Shown one piece after another: positions 1 to 9,467 of a stretch of 64,000 nt of DNA. Position 1 is the first letter of the stretch; every line of letters begins with the position of its first letter. This DNA is from Myxococcales bacterium (GTDB lineage Bacteria; Myxococcota_A; Polyangia; Haliangiales; Haliangiaceae): contig JADKKI010000005.1 of NCBI GenBank assembly GCA_016720595.1, forward strand, positions 248,001 through 312,000, written 5' to 3'. The notes under the pieces are model-generated. The model worked only from the letters and a program-made list of their open reading frames with translations. It was not told the DNA's origin and did no database searches. The translations under genes were made by a program, and so were the position numbers.

Positions 1-2527
1 TCGAGCGAGGCGCGTCCTGGAGCTGGGTGTCCACGATCGTGGCGTAGCGCTCGAGATCCATCGCGCGCACCGCCGCATCGGGGGTGCCCGGGGCGGGCAG
101 GGGACGGCCCCCATCGAGGCGCTCGAGGATCTGCGCGAGCTCCGGCCAGCGACCGACTCGCTCGTAGAGCTCCGCAAGCGCCGCGAGCGCATCGGGATCC
201 GACGGCGAGGTCTTGAGCGTCTGCTCCCAGCGATCGAGCGCGGTGACATCGTCCTGCCGCTCGGTGGCGAGCTTCGCGAGGCGCTTGAGCAGCTTGGCTC
301 GCTCCGCGGGGGAGGTGGAGGCGGCCGCGTGGTACTCCAGCGTCTTCTCGAGCCGCGGATCGTTGGCCTTCTCGAGCACGCGCTCCATCCGATCGAGCGC
401 GTCGCGATCGCCGGTGAGCAGCTCGAGCACCGCGCTCGACGCATAGACCACCCCGTCGACATCGGCGAGGCGGGTCTCGTAGATCAGCGCGAGCCGGCGC
501 AGCATGGTCAGGCGCTCGGCGCGCTTGGCGACCGGCCACTCCTTCGGCGCACCCTCGGCCTTGCCGGCGCGTCGCATCGTCTCGAGCACGCGCTGCTCGT
601 CGAGATCGAGGATCCGGCGCAGCGTCTGCGCGAGGCCCGCATCGTCGCCCTCGCGCTCGTACATCTCGGCGAGCGCCTTCTGGGTGGCGTCGTCGCCCGG
701 GTTCTCCTGAAGGATCTGCTCGTAGAGCTCGATGGCGCGGCGCGGATCGATCTGCCGCTCGCGATACGTCTGCGCCATCTTCTTCAGGATCGAGATCCGC
801 TGGATCGGATCGTTGGCGTTCGCGAGCTCCATCTCGAGGCTCGCCACCAGCTGCTGCCACATCTTCGAGCGTGCGGTCAGGCGGCGCAGCGCTTCGGTGA
901 CCTTCGCGCTCGCCGGCTCGATCTCGGCGATCCGCTGCCAGGTCTCGACCGCGCGGTCGATATCGCCGAGCCGCAGCTCGGCGAGCTGGGCGATCTCCTC
1001 GAGCCGGTGGATCAGGTCGTCGGGCTCGGCGTTGGCCTCGCGGGCGTTGTCGAGCGCGAACTCGTACAGATCGATCAGGCCCCGCCAGTCCCTGCGCTCG
1101 CGGAAGTGATCGACGTACCGCGCGAGCGCCTCCTCGTGCATCGGATCGACGCCGAGCGCCTGGTGCAGGAGCTCGGCGGCGCGATCGCGATCGCCCATGT
1201 GCTCGCGCGCCACGGTCGCGAGCTCGAGGATCTCGGCGATGATCGTGTCGGTGGAGGTCTCGGGGTTCTGCGCGAGGGCGTTGATCTCCGCCTCCATCAG
1301 GCGCGACATGCCCTCCCAGTCCTGATCGTCACGCAGCAGCTCGCGGAGCTCGCGCGCCGGCTTGGAGCCCGGTTGCTCGTATGCGACGAGCTCGGTGAGC
1401 ACCTCGATCAGGCCCGCGCGATCGGGCAGCTGGTGGCGATACAGCGCGGCGCGCCGCCGCAGCACGCCGGCGCGCTCGTCCGGATCCTGGACCACCTGGC
1501 TGCGGTGGCGGAGGATCCGATCGAGCTCGGACCACTGCGACGTATCCGTCAGCGCCTCCTGCAGCGCATCGCTCGAGCCCTTCGAGTACGGATCCACGCC
1601 GACCGCGCGACGCAGGTAGTTGATCCCGGTCTGATCGTCGCGCGTGTGCATCCGCTTGCGACCGAGCTCGACGAACAGCTCGCCGGCCTTGTGCGCGGTC
1701 TGGCCCTCGCGGAACCCCGGGGTCGCGTAGACCTCGGCGAGCTTCTCGGAGATCTCGAGCGACTGCGGATCGAGCTTGGCCGCTTCTTCGAGGTGGCTCG
1801 CGGCGCTCTCGTGGTCCTTGTTGCGGAGCGCGAGCTTGCCGAGCTCGAGCCGGATGTACGCCTTGCGGCCCGCGGCCGTGGGTGCGTTCCCGAGCACCTC
1901 GAGCTCGGCCGCGAACAACTTGCCCACCATCGCCTCGTCGCCGAGCGAGCTGTACAGCTGGCGCGCCGCATCGAGGGATTCGGTGCGCTGCGGCTCGAGC
2001 TTCCACGCCTGCTGGTAGTGCCACAGCGCGCGATCCACGCGCCCCAGGTGATCGTTCCACAGCTCGGCGGCCTTGCGGTGGTGCTGCGCGCGCCGCGCCG
2101 TGACCTCGGCCTTGGCCTTGGCACCGCCGCCGCCCGCGCGCCGCGCCAGCTCGGCGAGCTCGTGCTCGATGATCTCGACGGCCGCGGCCGGATCGGTGGG
2201 CTCGACGATCTCGAGCAGGCGATCTGCCGCGCGATCGTTGGTGGGATCGAGATCGAGCGCGGTCCTCAGGTACTCGATCGCGGTGGCGGTCTCGCCGAGC
2301 ACGACCATCGCCTCGCCGGCCTCCGACCACGCATCGGCGGCGCGCACCGGATCGCGTTCGTGCGGCGCCCAGGTGGCGCACACCTCGGCGAGCAGCTCGC
2401 CGCGGCCCGCATCGCGGAGCACCTGCCGCAGCTCCGCGAAGCCCTTGGCCTCGGGTTGCTGACGGAACGACACCACCCGAGCTTCGAGTGGATCGATCCG
2501 ATGGGTAGGCAGCGTGTCGTCCGACAT
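1..2527 (-). CDS. Large TPR-repeat protein, partial (C-terminus outside window)
   Basis: The minus-strand frame is open from ATG at 2527 to the window edge, giving about 842 residues with no stop. The sequence is all alpha-helical tetratricopeptide-type repeats: recurring patterns such as ALDLDPTN, LEEAAKLDPQ, RRAVGVDPYS and LHQALGVDPM, with acidic and Ala/Leu-rich helices between. No signal peptide or catalytic domain is visible in the part seen; the N-terminus begins MSDDTLPTHR. TPR solenoids of this kind act as protein-interaction scaffolds, and in Myxococcota such proteins are common beside gliding, secretion or lipoprotein genes. The next gene on the same strand is a lipoprotein 73 bp upstream. 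A specific role cannot be assigned. The long plus-strand frame opposite is a GC-rich shadow. Confidence 0.85.
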   Translation of the reverse strand, partial: MSDDTLPTHRIDPLEARVVSFRQQPEAKGFAELRQVLRDAGRGELLAEVCATWAPHERDPVRAADAWSEAGEAMVVLGETATAIEYLRTALDLDPTNDRAADRLLEIVEPTDPAAAVEIIEHELAELARRAGGGGAKAKAEVTARRAQHHRKAAELWNDHLGRVDRALWHYQQAWKLEPQRTESLDAARQLYSSLGDEAMVGKLFAAELEVLGNAPTAAGRKAYIRLELGKLALRNKDHESAASHLEEAAKLDPQSLEISEKLAEVYATPGFREGQTAHKAGELFVELGRKRMHTRDDQTGINYLRRAVGVDPYSKGSSDALQEALTDTSQWSELDRILRHRSQVVQDPDERAGVLRRRAALYRHQLPDRAGLIEVLTELVAYEQPGSKPARELRELLRDDQDWEGMSRLMEAEINALAQNPETSTDTIIAEILELATVAREHMGDRDRAAELLHQALGVDPMHEEALARYVDHFRERRDWRGLIDLYEFALDNAREANAEPDDLIHRLEEIAQLAELRLGDIDRAVETWQRIAEIEPASAKVTEALRRLTARSKMWQQLVASLEMELANANDPIQRISILKKMAQTYRERQIDPRRAIELYEQILQENPGDDATQKALAEMYEREGDDAGLAQTLRRILDLDEQRVLETMRRAGKAEGAPKEWPVAKRAERLTMLRRLALIYETRLADVDGVVYASSAVLELLTGDRDALDRMERVLEKANDPRLEKTLEYHAAASTSPAERAKLLKRLAKLATERQDDVTALDRWEQTLKTSPSDPDALAALAELYERVGRWPELAQILERLDGGRPLPAPGTPDAAVRAMDLERYATIVDTQLQDAPRS

Positions 2528-2600
2528 CCCCGCTCGCGCGGCACGATACCACGACCGGGAGCGCAAGCTGGCGTCCGGCCTGGGAATCCTCCGCGTCGCG

Positions 2601-3410
2601 CTACTCGGGCACCAGCACGAACCCGAGGACGACGTGGGCGGCGATCGCCGCGCGGGTGTTCGGATCCTTGGGCGCCGGGAACCGCCACGTCGCGGCGACG
2701 GTCTGCGCGCAGGTGCCCACGCTGTCGTGAAACGCGGTGCTGTTCGCGCCTGTCACCCGCCCGAGCGCCGTCACCACGAACGACAGCGCGAGCGGACCGC
2801 GCGCCGTCGGATCGTTCGCGAGCCGTTGCCGGTAGCAGCGCTCGAGCCCCGGCAGGTACGCCGCCTTGATCTTGGCCGCCACGGCCTCCGCGGTGAGTGA
2901 GGTGACGTCGGGGAGCTGGGTGCGCGCGAGGGCGATCCGACCGCGCGGGGCTACCGCCGGTGGAGTGATGCCGCCGGCGCGCTGGAGCTCGCCGCCGTAT
3001 GCGACGTCGCGCTCCGAGGGCGCTTGCTGCGCGCCGAGAGCCTGCGTGTCCTCGATCCGCGTCGGCGATGCGGGCGCGGTGGTGATCGCGGGTTTGTCGG
3101 CGGTGACCACGGGTGGCGCTTGCCCGATCGGCTGCAGCGCGCCTTGATCGGTGCGGGCGATCGCGGTGTTGACGGCGGGGGCGGTGGGGTCTCCCGTTCG
3201 AGGCGAGCCCGAGCCCGAGCCTGTGGCGTGACCATGGGCTGGGTCGGAGCCGGTGATCGCGCCAGGGGGAGAGCCATCCGATCCCGAGCCTGCGGCGGTG
3301 CCGATCTGCGTCGGCCTCCCCGAGCTGACCTCGCTGCTCCTAGCGTCCTCGCTCTTCGACTTGCACGCCGCGAGCGCGAGCACCACGGCCAGGGCGATCC
3401 GAGCTCGCAT
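2601..3410 (-). CDS. Lipoprotein with AgmX/PglI-type C-terminal domain
   Basis: 269 residues. The N-terminus MRARIALAVVLALAAC is a short signal peptide ending in a lipobox (LAAC, Cys16), so it should be a lipoprotein. A long low-complexity Ser/Gly/Pro/Thr linker follows (about residues 20-170). The C-terminal ~90 residues (YLPGLERCYRQRL, then GPLALSFVV, GRVTGAN, CAQTVAATWRFPAP) match the pattern of the AgmX/PglI C-terminal domain found in many myxobacterial adventurous-motility and envelope proteins: a Cys-Tyr near the start, a beta-strand with 'G.V', and a second Cys before an F-P-x-P end. A longer minus frame upstream is open but is antisense to the Lys-rich repeat of the next gene, so I start at 3410. 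The gene is divergent from the DUF4132 operon. Function in the envelope is inferred only. Confidence 0.82.
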   Translation of the reverse strand: MRARIALAVVLALAACKSKSEDARSSEVSSGRPTQIGTAAGSGSDGSPPGAITGSDPAHGHATGSGSGSPRTGDPTAPAVNTAIARTDQGALQPIGQAPPVVTADKPAITTAPASPTRIEDTQALGAQQAPSERDVAYGGELQRAGGITPPAVAPRGRIALARTQLPDVTSLTAEAVAAKIKAAYLPGLERCYRQRLANDPTARGPLALSFVVTALGRVTGANSTAFHDSVGTCAQTVAATWRFPAPKDPNTRAAIAAHVVLGFVLVPE

Positions 3411-3416
3411 CCAGAG

Positions 3417-3422
3417 ACGATA
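3417..3422 (-). promoter_or_regulatory. -10-like box TATCGT, 6 nt before the lipoprotein start
   Basis: TATCGT on the minus strand, then CTCTGG, then the ATG at 3410. No convincing -35 hexamer is seen 16-18 nt upstream. The spacing places the transcription start at or next to the ATG. Confidence 0.45.
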
Positions 3423-3513
3423 GCGCGTCGCGCGCGGGAGTGCCGGTTCGAGACCCGGGCGCTTGCCGTGCCGCGCGGGCGCGCGGAACATCGACGGCCG
3501 GGGAGTTCCGACG

Positions 3514-4626
3514 ATGGCCAGCACCACCAAGAAGTCGGCGAAGCCGGCGCCCAAGAAGTCGGCGAAGCCGGCGCCCAAGAAGTCGGCGAAGCCGGCACCC
3601 AAGAAGTCGGCGAAGCCGGCGCCCAAGAAGTCGGCGAAGCCGGCGCCCAAGCCTGCCGCGAAACAAGCCGCGCCGGTCGCGAAGGCCGCGCCGGTCGCGA
3701 AGGCCGCGCCGGTCGCGAAGGCCGCGCCTGTGGTCGCGGCGATCGACGATGCAGGCCTCGGCTGGACCGACGCGGGCAAGGGCTACCAGCTCTCGCTCGA
3801 CGGCGGGAAGCTGGTCGCCAAGAACCCGGCGGGCAAGCGGCTGACCAGCGTGCCGAAGGAGATCAAGGACGGCGAGGTCGCCGATCAGCTGGAGGCCCTG
3901 CGCGACTGGTTGGCCGAGCACGAGCGCGAGTGCGCGGCGACCGTCGATCAATGGATGCTGCGCTCGCTCGCGGTGCCGCGCAGCGTGCTCGAGGCGGTGT
4001 GGGACGATCCGGCGTGGCGCAAGCCGCTCGAGAACGCGGTGGTCGTCGCGGTCAAGGCCGACGGTGGGCACGACCACGCGAAGGCCGGGTTGTTCCGCGG
4101 CGCCGTGCGCAAGCAGGGCGTCGGCATCGTCGACCTCGACGGTGAGACCGCCTGGCTCGACACCGAGCGCGTCGCGATCCCGCATCCGATCCTGATCCCG
4201 GAGCTCGACGGATGGCGCGAGCTGGTCACCCAGCTCGGCGTCGCGCAGGGCATCTCGCAGCTGCACCGCGAGACTCATCCCAAGCCCGCCGGGCTCACGG
4301 CGACGTCGATCGACGAGTTCGAGGACGGCAAGTTCGCGATGCTGATGCACGCGATCGGCAAGGCGCGCACGCTCGGGTTCAAGGTCCGCGGAGGGTTCGC
4401 GACCTGCAAGGTCTGGGATGGTGGCGGCGTCGCGGAGGCGCGGTACTGGATCGGCGCCGATAGCCCGGACAGCGAGACCTTCACGGGGCAGCTGTCGTGG
4501 GTCGATCAGCGCGAGCGCGGGCTCAAGCTCGCCGAGGTCGGTCCGGTGGCGTTCAGTGAAGGGATGCGGATGGCGTCGTCGATCTATGCGGCCCGCGTCG
4601 TCGAGAAGAAGGAGGAGGCGTCGTGA
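3514..4626 (+). CDS. DUF4132-domain protein with histone-H1-like Lys/Ala/Pro tail
   Basis: 370 residues. Residues 7-46 are five exact copies of the octapeptide KSAKPAPK, followed by three copies of APVAKA, giving a strongly basic, disordered N-terminal tail like bacterial H1-like tails. The remainder is globular. Its last ~110 residues (HRETHPKP, a helix around GFKVRGGF, KLAEVGPVAFSEGMR) fit the C-terminal DUF4132 pattern, in which a conserved 'EVPPLVFSEVMRD'-like end is typical. DUF4132 occurs in E. coli YehI/MolR next to a MoxR ATPase, which matches the neighbours here. The start at ATG 3514 is chosen because the repeat begins at once; an upstream in-frame start at 3463 adds only 17 unconvincing residues. 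First gene of the operon; it overlaps the next by 4 bp (GTGA). Confidence 0.78.
   Translation: MASTTKKSAKPAPKKSAKPAPKKSAKPAPKKSAKPAPKKSAKPAPKPAAKQAAPVAKAAPVAKAAPVAKAAPVVAAIDDAGLGWTDAGKGYQLSLDGGKLVAKNPAGKRLTSVPKEIKDGEVADQLEALRDWLAEHERECAATVDQWMLRSLAVPRSVLEAVWDDPAWRKPLENAVVVAVKADGGHDHAKAGLFRGAVRKQGVGIVDLDGETAWLDTERVAIPHPILIPELDGWRELVTQLGVAQGISQLHRETHPKPAGLTATSIDEFEDGKFAMLMHAIGKARTLGFKVRGGFATCKVWDGGGVAEARYWIGADSPDSETFTGQLSWVDQRERGLKLAEVGPVAFSEGMRMASSIYAARVVEKKEEAS
3532..3651 (+). repeat. Five tandem 24-bp coding repeats (KSAKPAPK)
   Basis: Unit aagtcggcgaagccggcgcc plus caag, repeated five times in frame with one silent change (gcaccc for gcgccc in the third copy). Three 18-bp copies encoding APVAKA follow after a short spacer. 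Near identity at the DNA level suggests recent slippage expansion or homogenisation. Confidence 0.9.
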
Positions 4627-7600
4627 CGGCCGATCAAGCTCAGCTCAAGGCCGGCGGCCTGGTGCCGGCGAACGCGAAGCTCGGCAAGGACGATGTCGTC
4701 GATGCCGTGGTCGCGCGCGCGTACCAGCACGCGGTGCTGCCGGGCCGCACGGTGATCCGGCTGACCGCCGAGAACGTCAGCGCGGGCGATGACCTCGAGA
4801 TGGCGACGCTCGGCTTCGGCGCCGGCGAGGATCGCGGCATCGTGGCCAAGGAGCGCAAGCGGCCGCTCGGGTTCCCCGGCTGGGCGCTCGTCCACGATCC
4901 CAAGAACGCGCGCTACGCGCTCGACGTGGTGAAGGAGTTCAAGAAGCACGCGCGCAAGGCCAAGAGCAAGCCCGGGCACGCGAAGGACGGCCTCGATGCG
5001 ATCGCCGACAAGCTCGGCAAGACCGTGCCGCACTTCCTGCCCTCGTTCTTCGAGGAGGCCGGGCGCGTGTTCATCGAGCACGGGGCGCAGACCTTCGCGG
5101 CCGCGATGTTCGGCAAGGCCCGCGAGGCCGAGGCGGTGCACGCGCTCGAGGTCGACGAGCAGCATCGCGTGGATGGCTTCCTCGAGTTCGCGCTCGCGGG
5201 CGCGGTGACCACCAAGGCGCTGACCCAGTACGCCAAGGAGCTCGGCGAGCACCACGAGCCCAAGGTCGCGTACGCGCACTTCCGGCAGCTCTGCCTGCAG
5301 CGCACGCTCGGTGGGATGCCGCCATGGTCGGGCATGGCCAAGGAGCTGCGGCGGCTCGCGAAGGCCGCGAAGCTCGACATCGCCGCGGAGGACCGTGGCT
5401 TCGTCGTCGAGATCATCGAGTCCCCCGCGCTCGGCAAGGCCGCGGGCGAGTTCTGGCGGGCGTACGCCGAGTCGATCACCGAGCTCGGCAAGCACAGCGC
5501 CGCCGCGCGCGGAGCGCTCCTGAACCTGTTCCCGACCGGCACGGCGTACAGTAAGGATCTCGATGACGCCTGGCTCGATCTCCTCGAGGCCACGGGCGCC
5601 GTGGAGGCGCTGCTCGGCGACACGGCACCGCCGGAGGCGCGCCCGAGCGCGGGCCGCGCGGGCTGGTTCGACAAGCTGACCGTGCACCTCGCGCGCGACT
5701 ATCGCAACGCGGAGGTCGGAGATCGGGCGTTCGCGCTGCTCCGGCGGATGGCCCCGGCGCTGATCGCGGATGGCGCGCCGATCCACTGCACCGGCCGCTA
5801 CAACCAGGTCGATCTCGATCTGTGCGAGCTGGCGCTCGAGCTCGGCGTCGCGGTGACGCCGCCGCCGATGCACGCGCGCATCAACCTCGACAGCTGGGCC
5901 AAGCGGGCCACACAGCCGGGGCATGGCTGCGATCCCGTGCGCACCGCAGCGCATCCGACGATGGGGCCGCTGCTGCAAGCTGCCGTCGGGGGCGAGATCG
6001 GCGACGAGCCGTTCGATACCGTGTCGCGCGGCAAGCCCGGCTTCCTCGCCGCCAAGCGATCCGTCGTCGAGGGCGTGATCTCTCGCGCCGAGCAGGGCGC
6101 GCTGGTCGGGCTCGGCGACGCGATCGATCTCGTGAGCACCAAGTTCAAGGCCGAGACGTTCGCGGATCTCCCCGATCTGCACGCGCGGTTCGCCGCGCTC
6201 GATCCCGCGCCGGCGCTGGCGCGCAGCATCCGGATCGGCCTGATCGACGAGCTCGGGTGGCCCGCGCTCGAAGATGCGGGGCTCGAGCTCAACCCCGACG
6301 GCAAGACCACGATGACCTTGCATGGCGGGCCGCCTGCCGTGGTGCTCGCCACCGCGACACGCGCGATCGCGATCGGCGCCGCCGGCCGGCTCGGGACGCA
6401 CGATCTCGTGATCCCACCCAAGCACGAGCTCGTGACGATCCGGTTCATCGGAGGGCAGTTCCTCGTGGTGATCAAGGAGGGCTACAAGGCGCGCGGCTAC
6501 TGGAGCACCGCGCCCCACGACGTGTTCGACACCGAGGTCAACGGCTGGGCCGTCGGCGCGGTGGCGACGCGCGCCGCCGTGCTCGGTGACGGCGCATGGA
6601 TCGAAGGCGCCACCCCGATCCGCCTCGGCGAGCGCAAGGTCCCCGAGGGCCAGACCCTGCTCGCCTGCGATGGCACCACCTCGTGGATCGGCGAGTGGAA
6701 GGATGGACAGCACCGGTGGCGCGAGGTCTCCGCGAGCGGTGAGGCCGGTCGCTACAGCTGGCCGACGTTCATCGAGGGCGCGATCGATCCGGACTGGAAG
6801 ATCGACGCCGCGGCGTCGGTCCTCCTGCCGATGCCCGGCATCACGAGCTCGCCGCTCGGGATCCGCGATGGCTTCGTGGGCGTGCGCGTCCGCTACCAGG
6901 GCACGAACCAGCACACGCAGACCAAGCGCGAGCTCGAGACCATCGACGGCACGCGCTGGACGGGCGACGGGTATCAGCCGAGCTGCCTGCTCACCCTTCC
7001 GGGTGGTGGGCCGGCGCGGCCGATCGTCGAGGAATCGGCGTGGCGCGAGGGTGTGACCTCGACGCTGATGGATCCCGTCGCCAACGTGCGCGGCTCGAAG
7101 GTCGGCCCCAAGGATCGGCGCTACTGCCGCGGGCAGGTGGCATCGCTCGCGCCGACGTTCTGGCATCACCTCACGCCGCGCGATCCTTCCGGCTCGCAGC
7201 GGCTGCGCGCGTTCACCGACGCGGATGCACGCGCGCTGATCGCTGCGATCCCCACGGAGGGCACCCCGAAGGCCGTCCCCGATCAGGTCGCCGGCGACGT
7301 CTTGACCGCCGTGCTGCCCGAGGTCACCCACCCACGTCTGCGCGCGGGCGTGGTCGGGTTCGGGATGATCGCGGCCAAGCAGCTCTTGGACCGCGATCGG
7401 CTCGTCGAGGAGCGCGCGCCGGGGAAGCTCGCCGCCCGGCCGGTGGGCCCGAGCGGACCCGACGACGCGACGCTGCTCGCGGGACTCGCCGGCTGGGTCG
7501 ATCGCCAGTGGTTACAGGAGGGCAGGGCGTGGTCCCAGATCACCCGCACCGCGGCGATGTTCGGCAGCGAGGATCGGAGCGATCGCTACGTCCACGATGT

Positions 7601-9467
7601 GGCCGAGTCAGCGCTCGACTGGCTCGGCTTCGCGGTCTCGCGATCGGCGCTCGCGTTCATCGCGACTGCGATCGGTACGCCGGCCGACAAGCGCAAGGCC
7701 GTCGCGGAGCTGTTCGCGGAGATCGTGCGCACGTTGCCGCCCGCCGAGCAGCTCCGCGTCTACACCGCGCACGGCAAGCTCGAGCTCCCGGGCGAGGGTG
7801 GCGGGGTCCGGATCCGATGGTGGGGCGGCAACGCGTACCTCACCCGCAAGGTCGGCTGGAGCGGGGAGCAGTTCCGCGTGCTCGAGTACGCACCGGCTGG
7901 CGCGTTCAAGCCGCTGCCGGGCATGAGCTGCTCGCACGAGCTGTGCGGGGCGCCGGGGCTCGGCGCCGATGCGGCGACCGCAGTGCTCGCCGCGGTCAGC
8001 GAGGGCAAGACCTCGTGGTCCGAGGCCGCGGCGGGTGCACTGGCGACGGCCACCGGCCTCACGCCCTCGGAGGCGACGTTCCTGTGGGCCGGCGCGCCGA
8101 ACGCGAGTAATCGCGGCAGCAACTTCCTTCCCAAGGAGCTGCGCGAGGAGCTCGGCCTCAAGGCGACGCAGGCCGCGGTCGCGCGCGATGGACTCGGTAC
8201 GATCCCGCTCGACAAGAAGCTCGCGGCGATCGATCTCGCCGCGCGGGCGGGCGTGGCGGCACTGCTCGACGGCACGGCGGTGGAAGCGCTGGCCGCGGCG
8301 TGGACGCGGATCATCGGCAAGAAGATCGCGATCCCCGAGGAGCTGATCACCGATGCCGATCGCGAGCTCCAGGCTCCGATGGAGCCGAGCCCCGCGCTTG
8401 CGATGATCGGCGCGGCCCGCGACGTCCCCGAGCTCACCGTGGATGGCACCTACGGCCTCGATCCCAACGGCGCGGTGATCCGGGTCGGTGGCATCGCTCC
8501 GCTCGTCGGGCAGGCCAAGCTCGAATCGGACGCGCCCGTGTTCACCGATCGGGCGATGCACACGCTGCTGGTCTACCTGCCGTTCCTCTACGCGGAGCTC
8601 CCGGTCGGGCATCCGCTGCGTGGGCAGGCGGTGGTCGCTCACGAGCTGCTCCTCCAGCGGCTCACCAACCCGGCGCTGTGGTTCGAGGCGGGCTACCTCT
8701 ATCTCGACGAGGCGGCTCGCGCCACGATCGATCGGGTGATCGACGGGCTGGGCGGGGAGGTCGTGACCGGCCTCAACACCGGGATCACCGGACGACGGAT
8801 CCCCGGGGCCGTGGTGATCCGCCAGACCCATCGCGTGGAGCTCAAGCTCCAGCCGGCGACCCTCGACGCCAAGGCACGGACCCTCGTCGCTCCGCTCGCG
8901 GCGCAGATCACCCAGTGGGGCAACTCGGCCTGGAAGTCTCTCGAGTACCTGCGGTCCCCCGGTCTCGCGCAGATGATCGCGCGGATCCGTGAGACGCCGG
9001 TGGCGGCCGGCGGCTGGGAGCAGAACCCGCTCGCGAGCGTGGGCAAGCTCGTCGAGAAGGCCGCGAAGCGGCTCGGCACGAGCAAGGACGCCGCGGCGCT
9101 CTACCTCCAGTACCTCACGCTGCTGTGGCCGACGCCGAAAAACGTGCAGCAATGGATGGGCTGGAAGGCCAAGCAGTTCGAGGCCGCGAACGGCGAGCTC
9201 GTCGACAAGGAGCTCGTGCTCGAGGCCAAGCGCGAGCGCGCGCAGCGTGCGCACTTCCTCCCCGGCGGCTGGGAGGCGCTGAAGTCCCCGCACCCGGCGA
9301 TGGAGAGCTGGAAGCTCGCGCTCTACGGGACCCGCACGGCGGCGGGAGACCCGGTGCCGCCCCTCGGCCGGTTCCTCGCGCTCGCGCCGTTCCACGAGAT
9401 GTTCGCGGCCGCGTGGCAGCGGATCGAAGACGGCGACGTTCCCCGCTACGACGAGGTCAAGCGATGA
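4623..9467 (+). CDS. Very large protein of unknown function, partner of MoxR/vWA operon
   Basis: 1614 residues from a GTG start that overlaps the upstream stop (GTGA). No signal peptide, membrane segment, P-loop or nuclease motif stands out. The sequence reads as a mainly alpha-helical soluble protein with Lys/Ala-rich helices in the N-terminal third, a beta-rich middle (around residues 540-780, for example GGQFLVVIKEGYKARG and TSWIGEWKDGQHRW) and a helical C-terminal half. It sits between a DUF4132 protein and a MoxR ATPase and shares translational overlaps with both, so it is very likely a component of the same complex or substrate pathway. It may contain diverged DUF4132-related or HEAT-like segments, but I cannot show this by eye. 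No frameshift or stop interrupts it. Confidence 0.8.
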   Translation: MTADQAQLKAGGLVPANAKLGKDDVVDAVVARAYQHAVLPGRTVIRLTAENVSAGDDLEMATLGFGAGEDRGIVAKERKRPLGFPGWALVHDPKNARYALDVVKEFKKHARKAKSKPGHAKDGLDAIADKLGKTVPHFLPSFFEEAGRVFIEHGAQTFAAAMFGKAREAEAVHALEVDEQHRVDGFLEFALAGAVTTKALTQYAKELGEHHEPKVAYAHFRQLCLQRTLGGMPPWSGMAKELRRLAKAAKLDIAAEDRGFVVEIIESPALGKAAGEFWRAYAESITELGKHSAAARGALLNLFPTGTAYSKDLDDAWLDLLEATGAVEALLGDTAPPEARPSAGRAGWFDKLTVHLARDYRNAEVGDRAFALLRRMAPALIADGAPIHCTGRYNQVDLDLCELALELGVAVTPPPMHARINLDSWAKRATQPGHGCDPVRTAAHPTMGPLLQAAVGGEIGDEPFDTVSRGKPGFLAAKRSVVEGVISRAEQGALVGLGDAIDLVSTKFKAETFADLPDLHARFAALDPAPALARSIRIGLIDELGWPALEDAGLELNPDGKTTMTLHGGPPAVVLATATRAIAIGAAGRLGTHDLVIPPKHELVTIRFIGGQFLVVIKEGYKARGYWSTAPHDVFDTEVNGWAVGAVATRAAVLGDGAWIEGATPIRLGERKVPEGQTLLACDGTTSWIGEWKDGQHRWREVSASGEAGRYSWPTFIEGAIDPDWKIDAAASVLLPMPGITSSPLGIRDGFVGVRVRYQGTNQHTQTKRELETIDGTRWTGDGYQPSCLLTLPGGGPARPIVEESAWREGVTSTLMDPVANVRGSKVGPKDRRYCRGQVASLAPTFWHHLTPRDPSGSQRLRAFTDADARALIAAIPTEGTPKAVPDQVAGDVLTAVLPEVTHPRLRAGVVGFGMIAAKQLLDRDRLVEERAPGKLAARPVGPSGPDDATLLAGLAGWVDRQWLQEGRAWSQITRTAAMFGSEDRSDRYVHDVAESALDWLGFAVSRSALAFIATAIGTPADKRKAVAELFAEIVRTLPPAEQLRVYTAHGKLELPGEGGGVRIRWWGGNAYLTRKVGWSGEQFRVLEYAPAGAFKPLPGMSCSHELCGAPGLGADAATAVLAAVSEGKTSWSEAAAGALATATGLTPSEATFLWAGAPNASNRGSNFLPKELREELGLKATQAAVARDGLGTIPLDKKLAAIDLAARAGVAALLDGTAVEALAAAWTRIIGKKIAIPEELITDADRELQAPMEPSPALAMIGAARDVPELTVDGTYGLDPNGAVIRVGGIAPLVGQAKLESDAPVFTDRAMHTLLVYLPFLYAELPVGHPLRGQAVVAHELLLQRLTNPALWFEAGYLYLDEAARATIDRVIDGLGGEVVTGLNTGITGRRIPGAVVIRQTHRVELKLQPATLDAKARTLVAPLAAQITQWGNSAWKSLEYLRSPGLAQMIARIRETPVAAGGWEQNPLASVGKLVEKAAKRLGTSKDAAALYLQYLTLLWPTPKNVQQWMGWKAKQFEAANGELVDKELVLEAKRERAQRAHFLPGGWEALKSPHPAMESWKLALYGTRTAAGDPVPPLGRFLALAPFHEMFAAAWQRIEDGDVPRYDEVKR

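Noticed and set aside
329..2869. Long plus-strand open frame opposite the TPR gene
   Set aside because: Arg/Leu/His-rich low-complexity translation with no motif; the minus strand gives clear TPR repeats, so this is a GC-rich shadow.
3532..3651. Array of short repeats, considered as CRISPR
   Set aside because: The repeats are contiguous with no spacers and encode KSAKPAPK in frame.
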